64,000 nt of DNA from Lagopus muta (lineage: Eukaryota > Chordata > Aves > Galliformes > Phasianidae). The stretch spans positions 23,349,001 through 23,413,000 of the forward strand of contig NC_064437.1 in assembly GCF_023343835.1 (NCBI RefSeq). The letters run 5' to 3'. The translations under genes and the position numbers were made by a program. Shown here piece by piece: positions 1-12,821 of the stretch; the stretch's first letter is position 1; every line of letters begins with the position of its first letter. The notes below the pieces were generated by a model that was given only the letters and a program-made list of their open reading frames with translations, made no database searches and was not told the origin of the DNA.

Positions 1-262
1 GGAGAATTAACACAGGTAGGAGCCAGTTCATCCTCACTGTGTCTTCACCAAGTACTCTCATAATTGCCTATCTCTGGAGGCCTCCCAGGTTTCCAGATTG
101 CTTTCCTAGCTAGAACCGTCTAGTGTTGAGTAGAAACCAGTAAACATTTCTGCACGTACTTCAGGGTGCCCTAGGACTGGAGTATGAGACACTGGGAAAA
201 TGAGCAGCAGGAATAATTTGTAGGAGAGAACAGGCAGCAGACTTGGACATCTCTTCAGAATA

Positions 263-775
263 GAATCATAGAATCACCTAGGTTGTAAAGGACCATGGTG
301 ATCATCTAGTTTCAACCTCCCTGCTACGTGCAGGGTCGCCGACCAGCAGACCAGGCTGCCCAGAGCCACATCCAGCCTGGCCATGAATGCCTTCAAGGAT
401 GGGGTATCCACAGCCTCCTTGGGCAACCTGTTCCAGCGTGTCACCACCCGGGTGAAAAACTTCCTAATATCTAACCTAAATTTCCCCTGCCTCCATTTAA
501 AACCCCTTGTCCTATTACTATCCACCCTCATCAACAGACATACCCCCTCCTGTTTATATGCTCCCTTCAAATACTGGAAGGCCACAATGAGGTCTCCCCA
601 GAGTCTTCTCTTTTCCAAGCCCAGTTCCCTCAACCTTTCTTCATAGGAGAGATACTCCAGCCTTCTTAGTAGTATTAGTAGCCCATCTTAGTACTACTCC
701 TTTGGACCCACTTGAAGAGCTCCACATCCTTTCTGTGCTGGGGGCTCCAGGCCTGGACCCAGCGCTGCAGAAGAA
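263..775 (-). mobile_element. CR1 LINE 3' fragment
   Basis: A 5'-truncated CR1 non-LTR retrotransposon. On the plus strand it opens with the terminal repeat complement (TAGAATCATAGAATCACC) and continues through the 3' UTR into the end of the reverse-transcriptase ORF. In the minus direction the decayed C-terminal peptide reads RELGLEKRRLWGDLI, then LKGAYKQEG, then FFTRVVTRWNRLPKEAV, the usual CR1 ORF2 tail. It ends near 775 in sequence matching the CR1 region that encodes the EYC.QVW block. Frameshifts and missing residues make it inactive. The family call is secure; the upper edge is good to about 15 bp. Confidence 0.93.
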
Positions 776-2995
776 CACTAGAACAATAAACAGAACACTA
801 AAGAAAGTTCATTAAGTGAAACTCCCTGCTAAATGGAGGGAAGAAGGATGCGTTCCACACCACAATCACTGTCTGTCTCAAAGAAAATGTTCATTTGCCC
901 TCTGATATCTGGCCATTTGCTTGGCTAGAAAGACAGCAGAGCATCTGATACCAGTAATAGAACCAGGACACCTCATGCAGTCTCTTCACTCCAGTTGCCA
1001 ACTGTGTCTGATACTTCAAAATAAGGCAAAAACCCCAAATGTAGAATTCACCTGGCACAAGGTAGAATACCTTCCTCATTTTGTACATGACAAGCAGAAT
1101 CTCAGAGCAACAACAGAATATTAACATCACCAAAGATCACCAGCAGTTAAATGCTTTCCATCAGTTTCTTACCACATCTAAAACTACTGGTAGTCCAAGA
1201 ACTTGTACCATTATAATTTCCACAGTTTATTCTATTCAGACTACTCTCAGGCAGTTTCCTCGTTAAACTCTATAGAGAAGCAATTCCACGAGCCACTCAG
1301 AAAGCTGCTCAGAATGGCTACAAAGTTTTGAGCACTTTTCAACTTTGTCTATTCAGAGTTCTTCTTAGACTCAGAATTGAACTGAAGTAATATCCCTTTA
1401 ATATATTTATTAACAAACTTGGTAAGTTCTGTCTACTAACTGCTAGCTTAAACAACAAACTCAGCTCTTTTTTTCCCATAGCAATGAATCCTTGAAGGCT
1501 GCCCTGGCAGTCCTAAGAGTTGTTTGCTCTTTTCCAGTTAGTTTTCCTGTTTTTAATAGCAGGGGTCAAAACTGCAGTCAAAGCTCTAAGTAGGTCTTAC
1601 AAATACACAAATGGTTCTGCACTACCGTTTGTTTGTCTCTACTGGGAATTTGAAGTCTGATGCAGTGCAGGCCAGTCTTACAAGGCTTTCCTAAATCTAA
1701 ATCTCATTCACACTAACAAGCCCATCCTTCCCCTCATCCTCCTCCACCGTCTGTAAAGAACAACTTCCTGGGCCATTGCAAAAGCTCTTGCTTCTTTTCT
1801 CTTAAAAACAATTTTGAACTTCATGCTTTTAATCCTCATTTCAGAACTTCTCTAAGATAAATCAGTCCTCCACAGTAATTGCATCAATCCCAGCTCTAAG
1901 CCATCTGCCAAATCAGTTTGCCAAACATTCACATAACCAAGGAACATATAAAATGGGGTCAGTCCTAGCACTGAAGCCTTTTTCCACCTGTAAATACTCC
2001 TGATGTCTCTCTTTAGTTCAGTTCCTCTTGTAATCTCTACTGTCATTCCCACCATGAAGGAAAATGCCCTTATGGTGTTATGAGTCAACGTTTTACTCGA
2101 CTCACGGTTATACCCGTGATTATTGCACCTTCTAAGAAAACAGCCATCTTTAAGAAAATTTAGTACATTTCTAATGAAGTGAATGAACTTTGGTGTGTGT
2201 GCAGGGAGAAGAAATAAACATTTTACCCACATTCTCTTTCCACTGCCTTCTCATCCTCAGCTACCCCTTCCTCTTTCATTTTAAGACATTTCAGCAGAAA
2301 GCTATCAAGTATGTAAACTTTTGGATTATTATTTTTTTAATCTGTTTTTGAAGATGGATACCTTCATCAGCTACTTCTCTGTCCACAGATTTACAGAAAA
2401 AAATCATTTCAAACAAAATCTGCTGTTTCAAGTGCCAGTTCTTTCAATAGCTGAATATTATCCAAGGACAACAGTATTTCATACTGACTAGCCTAAATTT
2501 TGCTTCCACATCACTGTATCTTGAATAATACTAGCAAACTTACTCCTTAAAAGTGCCTGTTTTTCAGTGCTAGCCAGGCAATGAAACCCAGCAGTGAAGT
2601 GGAAGTCTTGGCTGCTTTCAGAGAAAAGTTAATAGAGTGTGAGGAAATGCCAGACTACATCATATCAGACCTAAAAAGATTTTCCTTATCTGCTGTATTG
2701 TCATTGACTTTCACTGCACCTCTTCTCTGGGCTGCTGCCCTACTTCACATGACTCCTTCTTAGTACTCATACTTCCCATTTCACTTGTTTTCTTCCCATC
2801 TCTTCCAGTCCTCCCACTGAATGTTTTCCAAAGCACTACAGAGATATTGATTCATTCTTGTACTCCTGACTCTCTTCACAAAGGGTAACTGTGGCATCTC
2901 CAAATTCATTGATCCAACAGCAGATAAATGCTGTCATTCAAGACAGGCTGGAGAAAGAGAAATTGAACACATGGATGCAAGTATGGCTTCAAGCT
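776..2995. other. No gene recognised
   Basis: AT-leaning unique sequence without repeats. A 126-codon minus frame at 1852-2232 is within chance expectation and lacks paired splice sites. Bases 1-262 are likewise empty. Confidence 0.6.
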
Positions 2996-3231
2996 ACGGC
3001 AGGGGAGATTCAGGCTGGACATGAGGAAGTATTACTTTTCAGAAAGGGTGGTCAGGCACTGGAATGGACTGCCCAGGGAGGTGGTGGAGTCACCAAGCCT
3101 GGGGGTGTTCAAGGAAAGGCTGGATGTTGTGTTGAGGGACATGGTTTAGTGGGAGCTACTGGGAATAGGTGAACGGTTGGACTGGATGATCTTGAAGGTC
3201 TTTTCCAGCCTTGGTGATTCTATGATTCTAA
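2996..3231 (+). mobile_element. CR1 LINE 3' tail
   Basis: A short CR1 tail in sense orientation. It carries the typical block GGCAGGGGAGATTCAGGCTG, then the GGAATGGACTGCCCAGGGAG segment, and ends with GGTGATTCTATGATTCTA, the ATTCTRTG terminal repeat. Only the end of ORF2 and the 3' UTR remain. No target-site duplication is visible, as is normal for CR1. Confidence 0.93.
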
Positions 3232-6200
3232 GTAGCACAGAGGAGCTGAAAACAGCTGCACCACATCGGGAAGGAAGAACCTTCTCTAGAAAACTGTATC
3301 CCTAGTGCCAGTGCTTTTTAAACCCAGGCTGTGTTTGCAGCCATTTATGAAGAGCCAAAAGATCCTTCCTTCCCAGGAAGTCTGTGCATCAACCCAGTAA
3401 CTGCAGGTTTCTGCTTTTATTCAGTCCTATGAAAACTCTTAGGGCAAAGGAAGACTACGTCAGCAGATTTTCCTAGAGGAGTGATAGCTGTCTGCTTGGT
3501 GCTGCTTTATCCAAGACTTGGGTACTCAACAGATACTTAGTGAAGTGGAGCACAGCTTATGTACTTGTAACAAGCCTTTCTAATACCAGAAGGTTCAGGT
3601 TCTTGTAACTAGCCATCTATCTGATGGGGCACTGCTCAGTCACAGCAGCTGTTTCAAAATCCCTACTTGAGCAGTTGTGAACTGAACAGCTGATTGTACT
3701 AAAAGTCTCAAGACTCATTCAGATCCATTTTTTAAAAAAGAAAAATGATATTGAAAGCTAAAAACCAAGACCAAGGTACCAAAAAGCAGATAGTACAATA
3801 TTAACTGTGAAGTTCAAAACAAATACGTAAGAGTTGTGCACTGATACCAGCACAGACACCTCATATTTGCCATCATCCTTTCTACGGTTGATACAAAAGA
3901 TTATGAGCTACATCAAACCCAGAAACAAACTGAAAATAGAAACCGAGACACCAACTAGGCAGAAATTTGAAGACAGCCTGTTATGTAACTATTGTTACTG
4001 GCACAGGAGAAACTGAAACATCAGTATAAAACGAGAGAAGCTGCAGATAGAGCTTTACTTCATACACAGCCAACTGCAAGTGATATCGGAAGGAAATTTA
4101 AGAAGGATCACTAAGAAGTGTAACACAATAGCACAGGTAGGTGTCAGGCCATGAAAGAGAATGCGCTTGCCTTACACGGGGAGCTCTGAAAACAGAAGTT
4201 CAGCTATGAACAGTCAGTGCCAGCACATTACCACCCTTACTGTTACAAAAGATGTCTCCAGGGTTCAGTTTGAATGTTCCTCCACTAGAATAGCTCAGGA
4301 CTATCCACCACAGACACAGAAAACTGTTCATCCTCTTCCTCGCATGTATTTATTTGCTTAAGCTTTTTGAAGATTATTAAGACCTCAACTCTGTCTTTTC
4401 TTCCTAACTGGAACAGATCTCACTAATTTGATCACTTTACAAAAGCATATACTGAAGACCTCCAGGAAAGAGCAACCACAATGTTACTCCATTTCAGTTG
4501 AAGCTGTCAAGCTGAGTTCCTCAGGTAGCCTATTGATAACATGTTTTGCCATGAGTTCAGGCTCCAGATCTCAAAATGAAGATAGTAGCCAAGAAGCCAT
4601 TACTTTAAAATTAAACATCTTTAGTCTAAAAATAAAGACAGACTAAACAAGGAAATCCTTGTCTCTTCCCTCTCTGCAGGGTCTATTTTAGGTAGATGCA
4701 AAGGAAATCTGTTGTTAATAAGCGTATGCTTCTTGAAAGTATTTTTCAGTCCTGGATTGCTAACGCCACTCAAAAGAATCCTACGTGGGTTGTTTTGAAC
4801 AGCTCAAATAAACAGCTCCTCAGGAGCAAGCCCCAGGCAGCAGGGTAGCAGAGATGAAAGACTAGAAAATGCTGCAGTTACTCTGCCAGCATATCCCAAA
4901 GAAGAGCACTTGATCACTGCACCTTCCCTCCAGCTCAGTCCTGCTTTTTCCTGATTCCCAGTACCCATAAGGTCCCCCTCCCACATCCCCATTGTGGGAT
5001 TCATTGCCTACAGACAGCCTCAGTGCTAACGCCGACTTCCCCCATCAGACCCACAGAGGCCACAAGCTCTCCTGTATCAGTACACTGCTCTTGTGCTGTG
5101 CATTTTACACTACCTGATTCCATATTTTCTTTTTTACTTTGAAACAAGCAGCGTTAAGACTAAGGCAAATTTTGCCCATTGATTCTGTAAATAGTAAAGT
5201 CGTTTCACTGCAGACGAGAAATGACACAAATGTCAAAGGCAGACAGGAAGACAGTCCCACCTCAGACAGACATATCACTTGGCTGCCAACAAGGAATAGT
5301 TTCTGCTAAGACAACGCAGACAGATAATCATATTCTGTCTGGCTCCAGACTCTTTTTTTTTTTTTTTTTTTTGCTAAAATTGCAAAATTTTGTGTTCCTG
5401 AAAGCTACGCGATTTCTCTGCCAAATTTCAGCCAAGCACCCAAGGGGCAGAGAGCAAGCAGGAGCTGCAGGCACAGCTACCCAATCAGCAAGGAGCACTC
5501 CCTGAAGTTCCAGACTGAAGGTGTAATGAGTTGTGGATCACATGAATAAATGTGGCAGACTGAAAACTAACTGAAAACAGCATTTAAAATGGAAAGAATT
5601 GCCATGTGACATTTCCCATCAATTAGGAAAAAGTCCAGTAATTACTAGTCACCTACAGATACTAGGAAACTGTGCTTAAGATGAAAGAAAAGCTCTCCGG
5701 ACTCCTTGCAACTGAAAAATACGCAGAGGTACTTGTGAATGCCCAAAATACAACTATCTATAAAGAAAAACTTAGTTTTGGGAAACTGCTGTTTGGAAAC
5801 TGCACACACAACAAAAATATGACATCATGAGCTGAACTTTAACAGTATCTGTCTTTCCTTACATATTTCCAAATATTGTCGAGATATATTGTGTCCCAAC
5901 TTCAACAAGTCGAACCTGTTCCCCTCATTTTACAGTTAAATGGAACTCAGGGTGAAGAGCGAAATAATCAAGTCTGCTTAAACATTCACAGCAATGAAAT
6001 CCAAAGAATCACAGAGGGCTCTCATGGTCCAGGGTAAGTGAATAGAAAACCATCAGATAATCCAATATCCTTGTGGAGAATATTCTGAATATGGAAGCTC
6101 AGCACTCGTGAGATGTGACAGTATTAGGAATTTTCTTAGAACATGCTAGAATTAGAAAGGCAAGTACAGGGGCAAGGTGCAAAAGCAAAGACTTAGAAGT

Positions 6201-6335
6201 TGAGCAGAGATTAGACAAAGAAGGATTTCCCATTTTGGGAACCATTACTAGACATAAAACCACAAGTGGTGAGGAGATAGAAAAGGGTTATTTATCACTG
6301 AACAAAATCCAGGATTGGCCTTTTGTACTTGGCAT
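3232..6335. other. No gene recognised
   Basis: Unique sequence with a T20 tract at 5353-5372. A stretch at 5900-5960 resembles the tail of an ancient tRNA-derived SINE on the minus strand (CTGTAAAATGAGGGGAACAG), but too weakly to call. Confidence 0.5.
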
Positions 6336-6510
6336 TCACAAGAACTTCTTCCAACCAGCACTGGTCTGCCTAGTAAAGCTTTTACTGGAAGTTGAGCAGG
6401 AGAACTGGACCGCTTTGCTGCACACAGTGGTGTTGCCAAAGAGGTCACAGAAGTTCTCAAACAACTCTAGCAGCTTGACAGATGTATTCTCAAACACTGT
6501 GATTCTGCTT
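6336..6510 (-). CDS. Candidate exon, possibly terminal
   Basis: Acceptor ATTGCTGTGTTTCACAG, peptide [18 protein letters not shown], then [18 protein letters not shown] and a Ser-rich end with TGA. Entry phase 2 does not match the preceding block, so an exon or edge is missing. A GT donor just before the stop (TTCTT/GTGAAT) would make it internal. Confidence 0.42.
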
Positions 6511-6601
6511 CTGTGAAACACAGCAATAACCTCTGCAGCCTCCATGTTATACATGGTAAAGAATGAAGGCTTCCCTAACGTATTTGATAAATCATCTTCA
6601 C

Positions 6602-6697
6602 ACAGAGCTGCCTCAGCTGCTTAAAGTACTGGAAAAACTTCCTCTTGCTGTCACACTTCTGTCCCGCTCTGCCCTCCTCCACAGGTATAACAGCAGC
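6602..6697 (-). CDS. Candidate exon
   Basis: Acceptor AACTTCAAAGCACAG, peptide [18 protein letters not shown] then [14 protein letters not shown], phase 0 to 0, donor TGT/GTGAAG. The phase fits the exon at 6911-7080. Confidence 0.43.
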
Positions 6698-6910
6698 CTG
6701 TGCTTTGAAGTTTATGAGGGGCTCTTTGTAGGACTTCACTATACACGTCTGAGTGTCCAGCTACACCTCAAAATACACCACAGACTGCACAAGATTATCC
6801 TTATAACAATCAACCAATTATCTGTACATCAATAAAAATCCCCTCAGGTGTTACTTGAAAGACACAAATAGTCTGCTGCTGCACAGAGAAAACGACCAAC
6901 ATGTTCTTAC

Positions 6911-7080
6911 AGAGATACAACCCTGCCTGAGAGACAGGATGACTTTGTCATGCTTGAAATTCCTTGTGTCACAGAGTCTGTGTGGAGGTCGATGATAAGC
7001 AAGGAATAAGCTTGCTGTCCGTTCTTCAGTAGCTGGGCTGTTCCTCAGGTTCAGGACTTCAATGGTAACATTGAGAGTCC
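6911..7080 (-). CDS. Well-supported candidate exon
   Basis: Acceptor AACGTCTTGCTTTCAG and donor TCT/GTAAGA bound an open frame of 56 codons: [18 protein letters not shown], then [17 protein letters not shown] and [13 protein letters not shown], phase 1 to 0. The best exon of the left cluster. The family was not recognised. Confidence 0.58.
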
Positions 7081-9569
7081 CTGAAAGCAAGACGTTGTGT
7101 CTCAGTTACTCCCAAGATCCAAGGAGCCCAAAACACATGACAAGCCTTTGTCTTCTATTCTCTTCACAAGATAGCCTTTCTGGTTTGGAGATGGAAGGTG
7201 TAATTAGTTGCCATTGAGTAACTGAAATTCTCCAAAGTGAACGTGGAAATCCTCATTCTGCTTCCTGCAGCCTGGATCCTAGAGGCTGCTGTAACAGTGC
7301 TGCACAAGCAAAGTAGTTTTTATTGCTACAAGAGTTCGGGCAAACTCTCAAACCACAGATAGAAGTTTCTCATGTGTGGGAGGGAAATGCCATAAAACTG
7401 TAGGTGTGTAAAGTGAGTGAGGGAAATACTAGAAATCTCACTGAGGTCTTTCATTTGTGGGAGATACTACATTTGCACTGCCAGGACTACAAACAGGTTA
7501 AGCTTCATTTACAAAGGTAGAGATCTGTTAGGAGTCTAGCTTTAGAAAAGGTGTTAGGGAGCAGCAGGAAGAACTCTAAGGACTACTGTAGTGTCTGCAC
7601 ATGTATATCACCTCCTGTTGCCCCAGGAAAACAAGGGCAGTTTCCACATTCCCAATTCATTCTGCCTGCCACACAGGAACTGATTTGGTGACATTCACCC
7701 CCTGGTAACAGACGAAGAGGGAAAGCAGAGGTGCCCTTCCCCAAGCAACACTGAAATTTATTTTGCATGATCACTTGCCAACTTCAAACCTCAAGAACAC
7801 CTACCAACAACACACCAGTTTGTCTATTACTAAGCCAAGTCCCCAAGAACTACGCAGTTCTTTATAAAAAGTTCAATAGGAATATTCTGAATTTGCTGTA
7901 CAAAAATCTAAACAAACACACACAGAATAAGCCTCAGTTTTCTTTGTATTACACCCTGGGCAGCTAGACTTTCAATCCTACCTTTCATTGGTTCTGAATC
8001 AGGAGTTGCACAGAAACTTATAGGCACTACATAGGAGCTTTATGACAGCTAAAATGTATTTCATTACACTTGCCATCACTGAAACAGAGAATAAGTAAAA
8101 TCCAGCCTTTACTGAAATTACTGGAAGTCTTAGCATTAACACGAATAGGGTCAGGATTTCAGCCCATGAAACAAGAGAGACAGAAAAAGATGCACACAAT
8201 CAGAGGATGACATTCACAAGGTGAAGCATTATTTGTACTCATTCAGTGTTGTAATGAATGTTTAAGATTTTTGTTCTACTTTGCTTTCTTTAAAGGAGAA
8301 AAGACTTGCTCCTTGTTATATTTGGATAGGACATCATGGCAGTACTATATACACACAGGAACTGTAGTTTCCACAAAAACCAAATGGTCAAAATGATCAT
8401 TTTTTTCTTATTTTCTCCCCATCTTTGAATTTCAACTTTCTATGAAGATTCATTATGATGTTTTGGTCTCATCACTCATTTCTAACTGAAAATTTTGCTT
8501 TGTTGAACCGAGTCACAGCTGTTTCATTTCAAAACAATGCCAGAAACATAGCGCTATACTTCCTTTGCAGACTGCAAGAAGTTGCTCTAGTTAGGCTTTC
8601 TGAATATCTTCCTTGTAGTTTTACAGAAATTTCTAATTGAAAAAAGCTGTGCGGCATAAAATGGAAGCCAAAATGATTCCTGTGTTACCACCCCCCAGAA
8701 GAGTCTCTGTCAGAGGTTAAAATGTCAGCAGTAGACTCAGTGGCTGTACAGCTCATGTGCTTTTGGAAAGTAGGAATTAAAAGCAAACTAAGAGAAAATG
8801 CAGAATTTACCCCAGTTTTTTAAAGCAAACTATCTTGATCCATGGAAATGACAAAACATCTTGAAGTTCTCAACTCCTTTTCCTAATGCATTCAACAAGA
8901 ACTTTTCAACGTTTTATCTTGATTTAGAAATCCAGAATTTTGTTTAGCTTATTCTGCTATTTTGCAAGTCATTGTGATGGGCAACCAAATGTAAACAAAG
9001 CATGGCCTATTTGAGCTTCTCAGCTCTGTTGAGAAATATCTACCAGAGATAACACATTAATACCAATTCAAGGCAGTTGACAAATTTTTTGTATTAGCAG
9101 AATAAACAGTCCCAGGATGCATTTATTCCAGTAACAGCAAGAAGTGAAATGATTGTTTGTCTAGACAGTAATGCTGTGCCTAAGAGCAGCTACTCAAGGT
9201 GGCTCAGAAGCAGGTATGACACTCCTTGCTGCAAATTCACCTGGCTGCACAGCTTCCTCCTCATCTTTCAATGAATCACAGGAAGGTTTTTCAATCAGGA
9301 CATAGCACAGCAGCCTTATTTAGATAAAAATCTACAGAACTGCTGGGCTGTATCATTAAAGACTATACTTTTGACTTCATTTTTTTTCTGCAAGTAATTA
9401 ATGGAATTTTTACAGCCAACAGTCATCTGCCCGTGGTTTTGCTCTAGGCAGAAGTGTAAGCTAAGATTAAATAGAGAATCAAACAGGCATAGCTCCCACC
9501 TCCTATACAAAAACTCAATGGCTAGATCACTGATGCTACAAACACGGAGCAGAAACAAGGAAACAAAAC
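7081..9569. other. Intron-like, no exon called
   Basis: Unique sequence. One strong minus-strand acceptor (TACTTATTCTCTGTTTCAG near 8090) leads into DGKCNEIHFSCHKAP, too short to call as an exon. Confidence 0.45.
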
Positions 9570-9688
9570 CAGTGATTTGTTTTGGTAGCATAAAGGTAGG
9601 CTTGAAGGCATACTGGGGAACAAACACTGGCAATCTATCTCCTGAGGAATTTGCAAAGCTTTCAGCCCGGGAAGCACTCATAGTCCCA
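9570..9688 (-). CDS. Candidate exon
   Basis: Strong pyrimidine tract ending TTTCCTATTTCTTGAGCAG, peptide GTMSASRAESFANSSGDR then LPVFVPQYAFKPTFML, phase 2 to 1. The donor CTG/GTTTTG is poor. Phase agrees with the exon at 6911-7080. Confidence 0.37.
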
Positions 9689-10807
9689 CTGCTCAAGAAA
9701 TAGGAAAGTGTGGTGAGAGAAGAGCCAGCGATGAAAATTATTTGTCATTTTTCCTCAGTCATTCAACCCGCACATCTTACAGCTAAGTGGTAATAACATT
9801 GGGAATTTTTTCTTTCTGGAAGAAAAACTCTGAATCAGAAGAATGAATTTCATTCTAGTTACAAACTTTTAGATGTGATAATAAGCAATTGAATCATGGG
9901 ATATAATGTGCATAAATAGTTAGGAAATTTCACTAGTTACCAAGAGCAAGACATTCCAGAATTCCTACTGTGGAGAATGGAAGTCAGTCTCCTTTCTCTG
10001 CTCTGTGCCATCCTCCATGGTGCCAGTGGTCAAGAAAACAGCGTTGAGCTAAAGAACTAACAAGCTCTGATGTGAGAAGATGCATCTCAGTACTGCTGAA
10101 GTAGACCCAGAAGGCTGTGGATGGGAATGTCCTAGGTCACCATGACAAGGGTAGCAACTCAACGAGGAGGTAGAGAAAAATCAATTACCTTCTGATATCC
10201 AAAAAAAGACATCCAGCCAAAGGCACAATATCAAGGTAGGGCATAGGCCCTGCAGGCTACATCAGTTAACGAAATAAGCTTCTGGTTCTGCTGTGGGAAC
10301 TCAAGAGGACGTTGCTCACTGCACTTCACTTGCTCCAGAAAGACAGACTGCCAGAAGACAAAGCTGGCATTTAAGTAGGGTTTGAGGCTACCCCTAGTGC
10401 TTTGGGAAGCTGGGGTTCACGCAGAATATTCTCAGAGCATGGCAGTCCTTTGATCCTCCACACAAACCAATGTGAAGGTGAGACAGGTTTCAGTCCTTAT
10501 TTTGCTTCACCCTTTCTGAAAAACCTCAGTTGAGACAGAATGAGTCACTGTGCCTCTGCCTTCTCACATTAAGAAATATACAATAACAGATATTCTGTTC
10601 CATGTAGCGATGGAGCATAGGTTGACATTTTCAGGTTCTAAGGAAACAGAATAAAAACCATCAACTAGCAATACAGCCTAAACAGAGGTATAAGAACAAT
10701 GCTGGATCAGATTATAGTGATCAGGTTGTACATATGTATTTAATGAGTGTTAATCCCATTGCTTCAGAGCCTACAGAAATGGTATTTAAGTATGACTTTG
10801 CCCATAC

Positions 10808-10900
10808 ATTTGTATTCATATCCCCAGAAAACATAAAACACATTTCACATTTCATAGTTGTTGAAGAAGGTAGAAAGTTCTTAACATACTTCTCCTGGGC
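10808..10900 (-). CDS. Weak candidate exon
   Basis: Acceptor CTCTCTCGGACTCATTCCAG, peptide AQEKYVKNFLPSSTTMKC, phase 0 to 0, donor AAT/GTATGG. May be chance. Confidence 0.28.
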
Positions 10901-11535
10901 CTGGAATGAGTCCGAGAGAGCAATTTTGGAGGAGAGGACTGGGGCCAGAAGTTTACACAGCAAAAACTTCATGGACAAAAAAAGGCAGTAAAGAAGATCC
11001 TGTTAGCAATATACTTTCTTACGGAAAATTTGAGAATGAGGAAAGACAGATATGGGGAGGGGAACAGAAGTTGGAAAATAACGGGAACCAGCCTACATTT
11101 TGTCTGGAAACACTTATAAAATGAAACAATCAGAAGCACCACGAGATCCCACAACAATGCATCAGTTAAGCCCATCGCTGAAGCCTGGTCAACCACCCCA
11201 AATCAAATCTACAAAAGTGGAAAAGATAAAGATGGAGCTAGGTTCCCTCACAGGGAGAAGGGTATTCACTCACAAGAGGCAACAAGTACTTTAGATGCAC
11301 ACCTTGAACAAGAAATGGAAGCTCTTCAAAGAGGAGGCTTGGGCACACTTTGAAAGCCTGAAGCACACGACTGATGATCTCCTCATAAGAGTTGTAGAAG
11401 TAATAAGAGGAGTTGCACCTACACAACCAGGAGTGAATAGCACTGGTAAGGTGATAGGTTGGAGTCTGACCTTGACAGATGGTTACTTATAGCACCGCAT
11501 GAGTTAAGAGCTCCATACGTGCCTAAGTAAACCAC

Positions 11536-11601
11536 CCTGCTTATGCCCCAGACAGTTGACATTTTGCTCATGGTGTCCCAGAAGAATGAATCACTCAAAT
11601 T
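11536..11601 (-). CDS. Weak candidate exon
   Basis: Acceptor CTTCCTTGCATTGTCTGCCAG, peptide NLSDSFFWDTMSKMSTVW, phase 0 to 0, donor AGG/GTGGTT. May be chance. Confidence 0.27.
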
Positions 11602-12318
11602 CTGGCAGACAATGCAAGGAAGAAGCATTGCAGCCAAGGCTCCCAACACAAACAAGAAAGACTGAGGCAGACAAGAGATCACACAACCTTGCAGACCATC
11701 TACTAGAGCAGCCACTTGCAGAGTCAACGTAGTGCAATTTCTCTGGTGTTCCATGAATGCCCTGAGAGAATTTGCATAGCCTTTTTTTTTTTTTTTTTTT
11801 TTTGGTGCACTAGGCAGCCATCAGAGAAACAGAAGCATTTCTGTTGTACAGGTTCAGGTTGGTATGATTTTCTCACTATTCAGTGGTCCAGAATAGTGTG
11901 CAAGCACTTCATGGGGCCATGTCTCAGCACTGTTGGCTTCATTTCAGGTGGTAACACGCAGCTTCCAAGAGGGCTGTGAAGAAATTCATGGCCCAAAGCA
12001 CACTACTGTCTCCTTAAAACGTAAAGTGAATGAGCGAGGCTAATCCAAGCACTGACGGGAACGAAGTCCACACTGACTCTATCTACTGGGCAATCCACCT
12101 GCCACAAGATGGTGGAAAGGTCAGCACTAACTTGCACAGCCATCACTGCCACAGTTGCTGAATCAGAGCTCATCTATACTGGAAGGACTTCCTTCCTTGC
12201 GTCCCATAAACTCTAACCACAGAGAAAAGACATGAGGTCTTTAGCCATTTTTCACAGACACTGTTTGGCTCTGGTACAAATGGTCTGGGGAAGTATGTAA
12301 GTTTCCCAGCAAGGTGAC

Positions 12319-12433
12319 CATCTGATATTCCTCTCAATACAAATTCAGATCTCAGGAAGGCAAAACCCAGCATGCTTCCAGGCACCCATAAAGAGTAGAA
12401 GAGAACGTCCCCTCTTGTGCTGTGCATGGACAG
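12319..12433 (-). CDS. Candidate exon
   Basis: Very strong acceptor (TTTGTCCTTGCTCTTCTCAG), peptide LSMHSTRGDVLFYSLWVP then GFAFLRSEFVLRGISD, phase 0 to 1, weak donor ATG/GTCACC. The frame stays open beyond the donor. Confidence 0.38.
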
Positions 12434-12793
12434 CTGAGAAGAGCAAGGACAAACAAGCCCAACTTCAGCATTTGTGAGAGATTTGTGCCATGGAATATAG
12501 CGCAACCAAATGCGACTTACTGAGTTACGGGAAAAGGTCATGACTGACCTTCATATTTGTCACTAGCTGGAAAACGAAGCTCATGCACTAGAAAAACAGA
12601 GTACAGCATTCCCACACAGCAATGCTTCACAGTGCAGAAAGCTCCTCAGGATGCTCTAGGTTATTCAGTGAGCCTGAAATCATGATTCATACTTATTTTT
12701 TTTAAATTACTGCATCGTTATTTGCTCTAGTAATAAAACGTCAAGGGCATTAGTAAGGTGCACTTGCCTTTTCCATCAGTGGATTTATTTTTA

Positions 12794-12821
12794 TTTTTTT
12801 TTTGGGGGGGGGGGGGGGGGG
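12794..12821 (+). repeat. T10-G18 homopolymer junction
   Basis: A run of ten T is followed directly by eighteen G, then AGGG and further G clusters up to 12836. A pure G run of this length can form four-stranded or triplex DNA and is prone to length change and to sequencing error. Confidence 0.9.

Noticed and set aside
11295..12657. Plus-strand frame suggesting a decayed retrocopy, ending RKLLRML
   Set aside because: Over 280 codons it has about 13 stops, which is the random rate, and there is no poly(A) or homology to support a retrocopy.
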